64,000 nucleotides of DNA from assembly GCF_028389875.1 (NCBI RefSeq), contig NC_084672.1:1943501-2007500 (forward strand). The letters are read 5' to 3'. Under the pieces are notes generated by a model. It did not search any database and was not told the origin of the DNA. It saw only the letters and a list, made by a program, of their open reading frames with translations. Position numbers and translations under genes: made by a program. Source of the stretch: Rhea pennata. Taxonomy: Eukaryota > Chordata > Aves > Rheiformes > Rheidae. This document shows, one piece after another, positions 37,201-45,080 of this stretch (positions are counted from its first letter, which is position 1; the number at the start of each line of letters is the position of its first letter).

Positions 37201-37873
37201 AGGCGTGCGAGAGCTCCTCCGTTGCCGTCTTGTCGCTGAGCTTGAGGTGGCGGCGCCAGGAGTTGAAGTTGGCGGCGTCGGGCTGCGTGTACTTGGAGTC
37301 CGGGGTGCGGTGCGAGTGGAAGATGAACTTGTTGGGCGAGAAGTACATGCTGCAGTAGCTGCACTTGATGCACTTGGCGCGGGAGCTGTTGTAGCGCGCC
37401 GGGATGAAGCTGCCCCGCGAGCCCCAGGCGCACTCGTGCACCACGTCGAAGGCGAAGTTCTCGGGCAGCTTGGGCGGCTTGTGCTCGCCCAGGAAGGACT
37501 TGCAGAGCCGCTCCGCCTCCCGCTTGGTGATCATGCCGCAGCGGCGGGAGGAGATGGGCATGGCCCCGGCCCGCCGCAGGATCTCCAGCTGCACCGGCGT
37601 GCACTGCACGCAGGTGATGCCCAGGGCCACCCGCCGGTTGTGGATCTCATTGTAGCTGTAATTCTTGAGCAGCGTGTTGGAGATCTGCGCCAGGCACAGC
37701 CGCTCCTGCCCGTCGATGACTAGGGACACGATGGGCACTCCGTACAGAGAGGTCTCACCCACTTGGTTGGGCTTGAGGGTATTGGAGCCCTGGTACGGCT
37801 GCAGCTCTTGCTTTGAATTTGGGGAGGAGCTTGCATCTCTCCCATTTCCCATCTGACTGGCGATCGCCTCCAT
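33562..37873 (-). CDS. SKOR1: SKI family transcriptional corepressor 1 (SKOR1), complete
   Basis: Join on the minus strand: 37873-35888, 35799-35703, 35199-35092, 34963-34892, 34600-34526, 34435-34361, 33862-33797, 33659-33562. This gives 2577 nt and 858 residues, and every junction is GT-AG and in phase. SKOR1 (LBXCOR1/CORL1) is a nuclear corepressor that partners LBX1 and SMADs in dorsal spinal interneurons. Residues about 40-130 are the SKI/SNO/DAC domain (SLYGVPIVSLVIDGQERLCL). Residues about 135-235 are the Smad4-binding-like, SAND-fold domain with candidate zinc ligands C148, C168, C171, C174, H186 and H188. Conserved islands RSYPVIPVPSKGFG (about 310-325), FPMFWPAAGSLPVPPYP (about 405-420) and PEVDVESNRFPEDEEE (about 580) follow. 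A coiled coil spans about 742-837. The tail HFSCKMLTPRHCTGNCSFKP matches SKOR1, whereas the N-terminal SSPNSKQELQPY separates it from SKOR2. Length is slightly under the mammalian 900-plus. Confidence 0.97.
33797..33862 (-). CDS. SKOR1: SKOR1 exon 8
   Basis: Acceptor 'gtttcccccatcccag', donor AAAG/gtaccg; 66 nt. It encodes DTLCNELDQERKARYAIQQK, then LK, the end of the coiled coil. Confidence 0.95.
34228..34280 (+). repeat. Twin poly-A runs in SKOR1 intron 7
   Basis: A17 at 34228-34244 and A29 at 34252-34280, separated by GGATGAC. In the SKOR1 transcript these are long U-runs about 80-130 nt into intron 7. Confidence 0.95.
34331..34356 (+). repeat. (CGGGC)5 pentamer array at exon 7 donor
   Basis: Five perfect CGGGC units. 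The array ends four bases from exon 7, so in the transcript sense the intron reads gtaa and then GGCCC repeats. Confidence 0.95.
34361..34435 (-). CDS. SKOR1: SKOR1 exon 7
   Basis: Acceptor 'tctggccccgcag', donor CGAG/gtaagg; 75 nt. It encodes DNFQDQMKRELAYREEMVQQ, then LQIVR, the most conserved coiled-coil block. The intron begins gtaa and then runs directly into a GGCCC pentamer array. Confidence 0.96.
34526..34600 (-). CDS. SKOR1: SKOR1 exon 6
   Basis: Acceptor 'atttttaaacag', donor AAAG/gtaccg; 75 nt. It encodes DELQKLVLEQMELRKKLERD, then FQSLK, heptad-rich coiled coil nearly identical to the mammalian protein. Confidence 0.95.
34817..34851 (+). repeat. (CGGGC)7 pentamer array in SKOR1 intron 5
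   Basis: Seven perfect units about 40 bases into the intron after exon 5. Shorter relatives occur at 38171-38185 and about 38341-38372 in intron 1 or the 5' region. Confidence 0.95.
34892..34963 (-). CDS. SKOR1: SKOR1 exon 5
   Basis: Acceptor 'ctacccccgcag', donor CGAG/gtgagg; 72 nt. It encodes GEDGLGLDVAGTQLVEKDIE, then NLAR, which starts the C-terminal coiled coil. Confidence 0.95.
35092..35199 (-). CDS. SKOR1: SKOR1 exon 4
   Basis: Acceptor 'tttattaactttaag', donor AGAG/gtaagc; 108 nt, phase 1 to phase 1. It encodes EQDKEDNHSTAEDLETRKSY, then QDQRNVSHPSPVNTDR, very close to the mammalian HEPDKEDNHSPADDLETRKSY region. This exon is AT-richer than its neighbours. Confidence 0.95.
35257..35278. 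promoter_or_regulatory. Homeodomain-type inverted repeat in SKOR1 intron 3
   Basis: Arms TCCTTAATTA and TAATTAAGGA, perfect inverted complements, flank CA. Each arm holds a TAATTA homeodomain core. It sits about 60 bases upstream of exon 4's acceptor, within a 130-base AT-rich island in a GC-rich gene. A regulatory role is inferred. Confidence 0.5.
35703..35799 (-). CDS. SKOR1: SKOR1 exon 3
   Basis: Acceptor 'cgctgttttgcag', donor AAGG/gtaaat; 97 nt, ending in phase 1. It encodes VYAQDRGEHPPPLKTAASLG, then ASAAFLCHPEAK, alignable with the mammalian VFAPERDEH...YLCTPET segment. The intron before it is only 88 nt. Confidence 0.92.
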
Positions 37874-37890
37874 TCCCCCCCAAAACGCCC
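35888..37890 (-). CDS. SKOR1: SKOR1 exon 2, large coding exon
   Basis: The acceptor 'gattttgttttgcag' precedes GGGCGTTTTGGGGGGA and then ATGG. The coding part begins at 37873 and has a purine at -3 and G at +4. It encodes residues 1-662 and ends at ...GGCGCCTACGAG before gtgcgg, phase 0. It includes the DACH/SKI and Smad4-binding-like domains, an Ala-rich run (about residues 433-455), a His-Pro run coded by a GTGCGG hexamer repeat (plus-strand 36711-36734), and acidic and Pro-rich tails. GC content is very high, so antisense and shifted frames also stay open for hundreds of codons; those are shadows. Confidence 0.96.
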
Positions 37891-38687
37891 CTGCAAAACA
37901 AAATCGGGGAAAGGCGCAGGTTAGCGGCGCTCCCGGGGCCCCGCCGCGGGCGCCCTCCGCCGCCGCGCAGCCCGGCCGGGCCTGCCGCCGTGCTCGGCGC
38001 TGCGCACCCGCGGCCCAAGCCCCGCCGGGCGCTGCTGCACCCCCCCGTGCCCGTGCCCCAGCTTTGCGGCCACCGAGATTTGGCAGTGCCCGAGCGCGCA
38101 TCGCCCGCCCGCGGCCCCGCGCCGCCGGCCCCGGAGACCGCGGCTCCGCGCAGCGCCGGGCGGCAGCGGCCGGGCCGGGCCGGGCGGAGCGGAGCGCGGG
38201 TGCGGAGGGTGGTGGTGGGGGTCGCTCCGCGGGGCGCGCACCCTCCGCCCGGCTCCGCGAGGGCCGCGTCCCTTTGTGGCCGCTCGGCGAGCCGTGCCGG
38301 CCCGGCTGCCCGCTGCGGCGAGCCGGGCGCCGGGGCGGCCGGGCCGGGCCGGGCAGGGCCGGGCCGGGCCGGACCTCGCGGCGGGAGCCGCGCAGCGCGG
38401 GGCCGGCGGCGGGGAGCCGGGCTCGGCCGCCGGGCGCCCCTTTGTCGCGGCTCCGCAAGGCGATTAGGAGCGGGCGGATTACGCGGCCCGGGCGGTTAAG
38501 ACCTGCGGCACGTAGGGAGCAGAAGGGGAACGAGCGAGGCAAATTGGCTTAGCGAGGAGGGCTCACGGCATTAAGCAGCTTCCGTGGTAATTACACGAAA
38601 TAACGGGGAGCGGCTCCCGAAAACGCGCCCCGAGCGCCCTTCTTCCCCCCTCCCGCGTGCCCCATGCACCCCCGGCTCCGCACTTAC

Positions 38688-39130
38688 CCGCAGCCGCGCC
38701 GCAAAGCCCGGCTGGACGTGCCAGCGGCGCGGGGTCCCGGGCTCTAGGGGCTGCCGGGCAGCGCCGCCGCTCCGCAGCCCGGCGCCGGGGCCGCCATCAG
38801 CCGCGGGGGGGGCCGCGCTCCGCCGCGCCCCGGGGCCGGCGGCAGGGAGGCAGCGCGGAGCGGCGCGCAGCGGCGGGGCCGCCCCGTGCCCGCGGCGCCG
38901 AGCGCGCAGCGCTTACCGTGGGCGCGGGGCGCCCGCGGAGCTGCCGGGGCGGCGGCGGCGCTGGCGGCGGCAGGCGCGGAGCCGCGGCGGGCAGGTGAGG
39001 AGTTTCATGAACGCTCCGGGGCTCCCGCCCGCCCCGCCGCCCGCGTCCGCCCGCGCCGAGATGCAACAAGAGCAGTGACCACCCGCGCCACCGAGGGAGG
39101 ATCCGGATCCTTACTTGGAGACGCTGCACA
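38688..39130 (-). other. SKOR1: SKOR1 5' noncoding exon(s), candidate
   Basis: Exon 2 begins with an acceptor 17 bases before the ATG, so an upstream exon must exist. Two good minus-strand donors are visible: GCG/GTAAGTG with exon edge at 38688, and CACG/GTAAGC with exon edge at 38917. They may be alternative donors or two first exons. The 5' limit is a guess from where the AT-rich, motif-bearing promoter sequence begins. A longer N-terminus, as in one mammalian isoform, was not identified. Confidence 0.45.
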
Positions 39131-39260
39131 TTGATCCGGTGACAGCTAAAATAACGGGAGGACACACCCACTTAGCACCAGCGTATTTACATTAACTGCC
39201 TCCGGGACCCCGCGGACGTCAATCACCGCGGCGCTCCAGTCAATCACGGCGCAGCCCGGC
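39100..39260 (-). promoter_or_regulatory. SKOR1: SKOR1 promoter region with PBX/MEIS-type motifs
   Basis: A TGACAG MEIS half-site is at 39140-39145 on the plus strand. GTCAATCA (reverse complement TGATTGAC, PBX/MEIS-type) occurs twice, at 39218-39225 and 39239-39246, 21 bp apart. A CACACCCAC KLF/SP box lies near 39163-39171, and an A/T patch near 39150 and 39190. The first GTCAATCA overlaps an ACGTCA CRE half-site. Motif presence is seen; promoter function is inferred from position upstream of the candidate first exon. Confidence 0.5.
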
Positions 39261-39904
39261 TGCTTTAAGGCACGGCGGCGCGGCGCGGGGGGGCGCGGGG
39301 GGCCGCAAGCGAGCGCGGACCCGCCCGGGCTGGCCAAGGTAAGAGCGCGGCCCGCGCCGCTCCGCACCTGCGCCGGGCTCCGCGCAGCCCGCGCCGCTCC
39401 CCCCGCGCCCCGGGCGGCTCCCGCGGGGCCGGCGGGCGGCGGCGGCGCCCCCGGGGCCGGCGCCGCTCGTTGAAAGTTTCCGGGGGTCGCGGAGAGCAAC
39501 GAAAAGAGGCGCCGCGATGGGGCGGCGAACGGCGCCCATCGAAATCGCCGCCGCCCGCGCGACCCCCGCGCCCGCCGCCCCCGCGCCCGCCGCCCCCGCG
39601 CTCCGCGGCCGCGGCCGCGCCCGGCAGGGCTCCCCGGGCGGGCAACGAAATCGCCGGGCGGCGGCATCGGCGGCGGCCGCGGCCGCATTTTTCGTTCCCG
39701 GCGGGGGCCCCCTGCGCGCCGCAGGGCCGCGGCCGCGCAGCGCGGCTGCGGGCGGCTCCGCGCACCCCGCGCACCGCTGGTGGCCGCGGCCCGAGCTGCC
39801 GGCGCTCCGCGGGGCGGCGGCGGGGGGGGGGGGGACACACTGGGGGGTGATTGCCAGCCGCGGTGCCAGCCCGCGTGGGTCCCCGCGCCGCGCTCGGCAC
39901 GGAC

Positions 39905-39970
39905 ACGTTAATTAAACTGTAATTAATCATCGCGTCCTGCCCCGATCGGAGCAATTACTCCGATCAAGCA
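39905..39970. promoter_or_regulatory. AT-rich homeodomain cluster with 8-bp inverted repeat
   Basis: TTAATTAA and TAATTAAT lie side by side near 39908-39927. They are followed by GATCGGAG (39944-39951), CAATTA, then CTCCGATC (39958-39965), a perfect inverted repeat around a homeodomain-like core. It stands inside CpG-island sequence about 0.8 kb upstream of SKOR1. Confidence 0.4.
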
Positions 39971-40977
39971 GAGGTTAATAGCGGTGCGCCTCGCCCCCAG
40001 CTATCACTTGTGTCACCCCCTCCCCAACCCCGCCAGCGCGGCCGCGATGGCCGGGAGGATGCGGTGCATCCGCCGCGGCCAGCAGCGCGGGCGCGGAGAC
40101 GCCAATCGCCTCCGCGCTCCGGGGGCACCGCGGCCGCGGCCGGGCGAGCACCGGCCCCGGCCTCAAACCCACTGGCCTCCGCGGGCAGCGCGGCCGCGGC
40201 TTCCCTTGGCCCGACCGCTCCTCCGCGGGGCCCCGCGCCCTCCGCAGCGCCGGGACCCCGGGACGCCCCGTCGGGCCGGGTGGGCTCGGGCAGGGGTCCT
40301 GCCGGCCGGGCCTTGCTGCACGGCCTTCCCGCACGGATCACAGTCCGCGTCGGTAATTATTCCTCGCCTTTTAATTATTTAAAGCTGCCCCTTCGCTTCC
40401 CCGGCTACTGCGGGCGTAGAGCCGAGCGGACACAGGAGCCACCGAGGGCTCGGGCCCGGGGAGACTCCGCCGCCGTCGGGGTGCGCCAGCCCCGCACAGC
40501 CCGCACGGGGGTCCCGGCACCGCTGCCGCATCCCGCTGCGGGATTTCGGTGGGATCTCCGAGTCGATAAATACCGGAGCGGCGGCGTAAGCGCCCGCGCT
40601 GCGGGAGCTGCCGGGGAAGGGCTGCGGGGTCTGTCTGCAGGAGGACTGCGGGACGGAGCGGGCAGCCCTAGAGCGGGACCCGCAGCGGCTGCGCCACAGC
40701 CGCAGCCGCGCTGCCTCCCCGCGGCGGCCCGTCGGGGGACCCGAGGGGAGCGGGGCCGCGGCCACCCTGCCGTGCCTGTCCCCGTGTCCTGCCCCAGGCC
40801 TTGCGGCAGAGCCCGGCCGTGCCTGCTCCCCGCCGCGGCTACTCGGGCCGGCGCAGCGGCTCGCCCCGACGGCCCAGCCGGCAGCCGCAGCCCCGGGCCG
40901 GAGGCGGGGAGCTCCGCGGCCGGCCCCGCCGCTCCGGCCGCTCTCCCCGCCTGCGCCCCGCTCCTTGCCGCCGCCGT

Positions 40978-41180
40978 ATCTTTTAACAGTTGAATTGACT
41001 GCAGTTTTTGTCAGTTAATTAGGTTTAATTTACATAATTAGTACAGTATAAAGAGTATTGGGGATAATCAGGAGGTACGTCTCGCTTACTGTGTAAACAC
41101 GGATTCGGAATTAAAAATCAGATGTAATTAAGGCGTGTGCGCGCGGCTTTTAATTGTAATGAATTTCTAATTAACACTCA
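40978..41180. promoter_or_regulatory. AT-rich island with repeated TAATTA-type cores
   Basis: Within GC-rich DNA this 200-base patch carries CAGTTAATTAGG, TACATAATTAGT, GATGTAATTAAGG, TTTTAATTGTAATG and TCTAATTAAC. The clustering suggests a homeodomain-responsive enhancer; there is no direct proof. Confidence 0.4.
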
Positions 41181-41389
41181 ACGATCGCCGCACGCGAGAG
41201 CCGGGACGTTTGCGGGCGCCGCCGCCGCCCCGGGGGCTGCTGCCGAACACAGGGTGCGCGGCCGCGGAAGGGCCGCGGAGAGGAGCGGAGCGGGCGGCGG
41301 CCGCGAGGGATGCGGCGGGCGGTGAGGTGCGCCCCGACGGGACCTCCCCCACCACCACCCCCGGCCGGCGCCGCTCGCAGGCGAGGCCG

Positions 41390-41820
41390 GCGGATAATTT
41401 AGGTTAAAACTTAGGGAGCCGTGTCACGGGTGTATAAATAAATAATCACCCGGGGACGGCCGCGAAAGGCCCTTCTCTCCTGGAGGGCTGTGCCGAGATT
41501 GCCACATAAATCACGGCGGTCTAATTCAGTGGAAGTTTAATAAACGCCTCCTATTGGAAATGAATGTTCCCCATTTAACAGTTGTATCAGCACCATATAA
41601 AACCATGACCCCAATAAATTTAATTTTAGAGGCCGATCAATCCGGACTTCTCTCTATCGATCCGCAGCGGCTCTGCGCCTTTACAGCCTCTTCCGCGGCT
41701 CTTCCCGGGGAGGCGGGGGGAAATAGCGTTTCGATTAGACTCTTTATTAGGAAAAGATTGCTCCGAGAGGCCTGAAAATTAAACGGTGACATTTTAATTA
41801 CTGGACATTGACAAAGGAAG
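41390..41820. promoter_or_regulatory. AT-rich low-repeat block upstream of SKOR1, candidate enhancer
   Basis: It contains TAATTTAGG, AAATAAATAATC, CACATAAATCACGG, TTTAATAAACG, CCATATAAAACC, AATAAATTTAATTTTAG and ATTTTAATTAC in GC-rich flanks, without repeats or coding potential. It looks like constrained regulatory DNA. Conservation cannot be measured here. Confidence 0.35.
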
Positions 41821-41984
41821 CGGGCGGCGGCTCTTTGCGGACCGGGCACCCTCCCCCTGACCCGATGTGCTAAGCACCCCGCGGAGGCCGAGGGGCGGCA
41901 GCGGCCGCGCACCCCCCTCCGCCCCCTACGCGCACCCCCAGGGCTCCCACCACGCGCCCTGGCCCTGCTCCGCGGACATCCCCT

Positions 41985-42540
41985 CTGTGCACCCCGAGTC
42001 CCTCCGTGCGCCCCCTCTAAGCACGCTGGGTCCCCCTCTGTGCATGCAGGGTTCCCTCCTTATGCAGCCCCTCCATACATCCCAGGTCCCCTTGGGCTTC
42101 CCCTAGCTCCCATCTATGCACCGGGGTTCTTTCGTGTGCCCCCTCAATGCATGCCAGGCCCCCCTCTATGCACGCTGGGTCCCTCTGTGCACCCCATCTA
42201 TGCACCCCGGGTTCCTCCAGGTGCCCCCTCTGTGCACCCCAGGTTCCTGTCGTGCAGCCCCTCTGTGCATCCTGGGTCCCCACCATGCAGCCCCTCTATG
42301 CACCCCAGGTCTCTCTGGGTTCCCCCTCTATGCACCCTGGGTCCCTGCCATGCACCCCCGGGACCCCCCCCTGCCCGTGCATTCCCTCTGTGAAGCCCAG
42401 GTCCCCAGTGTGTGCGTGGCTCTCCTTGCTGCACATCCTCTTCGTACACCCCGGGTCTCCCTGTGTGCACAGTTCTTCCCTGCCACATGCCTCCTTGGTG
42501 CATCCGAGGTCCCCTCCATGCACCCCTCACCACGCCAGAC
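41985..42540 (+). repeat. 32-33-bp degenerate minisatellite (about 16 units)
   Basis: Units read like 'ctctatgcaccccgggttcc' plus about 12 more bases ending 'gccccct', repeated with substitutions and indels. Because many units are 33 bp, plus-strand frames translate as an 11-residue repeat (for example TPGSCRAAPLC), and minus-strand frames also stay open. Not a gene. Confidence 0.9.
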
Positions 42541-42855
42541 CCCCTTATCCCGCGTGCCCAGCCCCATCCCAGGCCACGCCGCCGTCAGCCCTCCCCGCCA
42601 TGGACGGCGGTGCTGTGGCTCACCTCCTTTTTGGCCAAACAAGCCCTCCCCGTGCCGTGCCCGACGGCTCTAAATCTGCCTAATTCCTCCCGGCCGGCGC
42701 GGCGGCGCGGTGGGAAGGGATGCTGCGGAATGCAATGTACCCGATCGATAGACACGACTTTATTGATTAGGTTAAAACAGCGCCTTCGCGAAGACAGAGC
42801 AGGATGAGCTGAGGGCAGCAATTAACTCTGTGTCCCATCCTGTCCCCTCCTCCTT

Positions 42856-42877
42856 CCCCCCCCCCCCCCCCCCCCCC
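42856..42877 (+). repeat. Poly-C run (22 C)
   Basis: Uninterrupted C run between the minisatellite and the 44-kb CpG cluster. Confidence 0.95.
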
Positions 42878-43385
42878 GCGCTGCGGGATGGGCCTGGACC
42901 GGGGACACCCCGGCACGGGCAGCCCCCGGCACCGGCAGCGCACGGGCGCACTCACCTGGGCGCAGGGCCCGGCCCCTGCCTCAGCCGGCAGTTTTGCCTT
43001 GGCTGCGGGAGAAGTTTTCCTGCCTGCGAAAGCCCCAGACATCCATTTGCCATTAAACATCTCCCGGGCTGACCGGCTACTTATAAACCTTGAACTTTCG
43101 CTGCAGGACTCCGCAGCGAGAGCAGCCGCGATGGGTGCAGGCGAAGCAGAAGCTGCTCCAGTAGCCAGTAAGGCTCAATCTATAAATCCTGTCCTTAGTG
43201 CACACTTGTATTTTATGGCAATACCCTTTACTGAAGGTAAAACACCCCCAGGTCAGTGCAGATCCTCAGCAGTCGTACAGCACGACTCCAGCTGCAATTT
43301 TCTGAGAGGAAAGGCACAGACCTTTGAGTTTTTCTTTGCTTAAAGCCAAAATTTTTTTTAAATTCGATGTGCTCATATAACTGGT

Positions 43386-43406
43386 ATTTATTTATTTATT
43401 TATTTT
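43386..43406 (+). repeat. (ATTT)n run
   Basis: Five tandem ATTT units. Confidence 0.9.
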
Positions 43407-44249
43407 GCATATTAGGCTTTTGCAGACCAGGCCGAGCGGCACTGAGCAGCCTGGCCCCACGGAAGGCTGGGGACGGGTTCGGGGAAAACAGCCGCTGCCA
43501 CGCGGGACGTCGGCGGGGCCCCTGCAGCCCTCGCTCTGCCCTGCGCGCTGGAGCCCCTCCGAGCTCCGCGCTGACGTGCAGGTGTGTCCGCAGGGCAGCA
43601 AGGGGAGGAGAAAAGGGGACGTGGGGGTTGGTGGGGGCAGAGGAGACGTGGGGACGCCTGTGCAGCTGCCTCCCCTCCCAGAGCTGCGGCTCTGCCCTTA
43701 CGCCGCTTTAGGCAGCGGAAAGCCGCCCGCAAACAAGCTCGCTCAAATGAAGAGGGTCCCCGTGCGCTGCACGTCCTGAGCTGCTCGTCCTGCAGCTCTC
43801 AAGGAAATGGGGTCGTTGCTAAAGTGTTTAATTCAGAGCAGCGCCAGGCCCCCCCCACGGGGAGCCCAGGCCTGCATCCCACCCCCACCCCGCTGGGGTG
43901 TACCAGCCCCTGGTTGCCCAAAGGCAGCAGATTTCGCATACCCTGCAAGGGACTATTTTGTTTTTCCTACAGCAGCAAAGACCAGATTTCCCAGATTTTG
44001 CCTCAAACCTGCCCCACGGCCCTTTGCACCACGCAGAGGCGGCAGGGCCCCTGCGGGCAGGCCCTTTCCCTCCACGCCTCCAGCCAAACCTTCCCCGGGG
44101 GGCCACAAAGCTCCGGGAGTCAGGAAAACACATCGCTACTCCCAGAGCTGATCCTCTGGTTTGTTCCTGCTCCCGTATGTCAGAGAGACCAGAAGAAGCT
44201 CCTAGGGGCTGCTCCTCACGATCGCTCGGTTAGTAAGGCTGGCATCACA

Positions 44250-45080
44250 CGGGCCGCTGCCGCCTTCGTCTGCCAGCGGCTCGGCCTGCGCAGGGGGACG
44301 GGTCGGCGGCCGCCCCGACCTCCCGAGCCGCAGTTCCCCGTTTCTGGTTTCTTTGCCAGTTGCACACACACAGGCACGTGCATGCACATGCACTGGCACG
44401 GAGCTTTTCAGGCTGTTAGTTGGAAAACAAAGACTGAAGGATACAAGAAACAAAGTATTTTCTAAGAGCCTGTGCTGCATCCTTGGGAGAACGATCCCAG
44501 GCTTGTCCCGCACGATGAGCTTCGCCTGGCAACGCCTGGGCAGAGGAAAGCTGAAAACAGCTGAAGTTTGGGGGCTGACGGACTGCGCAAACCCTCCCTG
44601 CCCCAGCACACGCTCCCGTTTGGGACTCGTCCGCCCGCCACCGCCCCGACGGCCGCTGCAGGCAGACGAGAGCAGCAGGGCGGATGCCGGAGCAGCCCGC
44701 GAGCACTGCCGGGGCTCCTGGGGGGCGAAGGGGCTTCGCCGCCCCCGAGCCGCCCCCCGCGCACGCTGCCCGGCCCCGGCCCCGCATCCGCAGAGCACCC
44801 GCAGCCCCCGGCGTCCCCGTCCTCGATAACGCGTCCGCTCCCCGGGATCCGGAGACCCTTCCTCAAGGCCGGAGGCACGGGGCGAGCCCCGGCCGTCCCC
44901 GCCGAGCGCGGCCAGGAGCGCAGCTCTCGCCCGCCCGCTTCGCCCCCTCCTCCGGCCTTGAAATCGCCCCCGGGTGCCTCTACCTGCCGCGCGGAGCGGA
45001 GCGGAGCCGCCGAGCGTGCGGCCCGGCGCCCTCCTGTCCCTCAACCCCCCGCGCTTCAAGGACCGGGTGGGGGGAAGACG
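44250..45080. promoter_or_regulatory. CpG cluster between SKOR1 and MAP2K5
   Basis: CG-dense sequence (for example CGGCGGCCGCCCCGACC, CCCGCGAGCACTGCCGGGG, CGCGCGGAGCGGAGCGG) with frames open on both strands and no recognisable protein family. It lies about 5-6 kb upstream of SKOR1 and 2.4 kb beyond the MAP2K5 3' end. Candidate orphan CpG island or noncoding RNA promoter. Confidence 0.45.

Larger units (their letters stand above)
31800..41900. promoter_or_regulatory. Extended CpG-island domain around SKOR1
   Basis: About 10 kb of mostly GC-rich, CG-dense sequence covers the 3' flank, all exons and the 5' flank of SKOR1. It is broken by short AT-rich islands: the 3' UTR near 33.2 kb, intron 3 near 35.2 kb, 39.1-39.2, 39.9, 41.0-41.2 and 41.4-41.8 kb. 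Long CpG domains interleaved with AT-rich patches are typical of developmental transcription regulators (Polycomb-type targets); that regulatory reading is inference. Confidence 0.7.

Noticed and set aside
35760-37604. Minus-strand frame of about 600 codons shifted relative to SKOR1
   Set aside because: Out-of-frame reading of SKOR1 exon 2. The real frame carries the conserved SKI/DACH and Smad4-binding-like domains.
36497-37723. Long plus-strand open frame (about 400 codons) antisense to SKOR1 exon 2
   Set aside because: It mirrors the GC-rich SKOR1 coding exon. The product is Arg/Ala/Gly-rich without domains, and stop codons are rare at this composition.
41985-42540. CRISPR-like regular repeat spacing
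   Set aside because: Units are degenerate throughout with no separate unique spacers, and the host is a vertebrate.
42116-42683. 180-codon frames on both strands near 42 kb
   Set aside because: Produced by the 32-33-bp minisatellite; no conserved fold.
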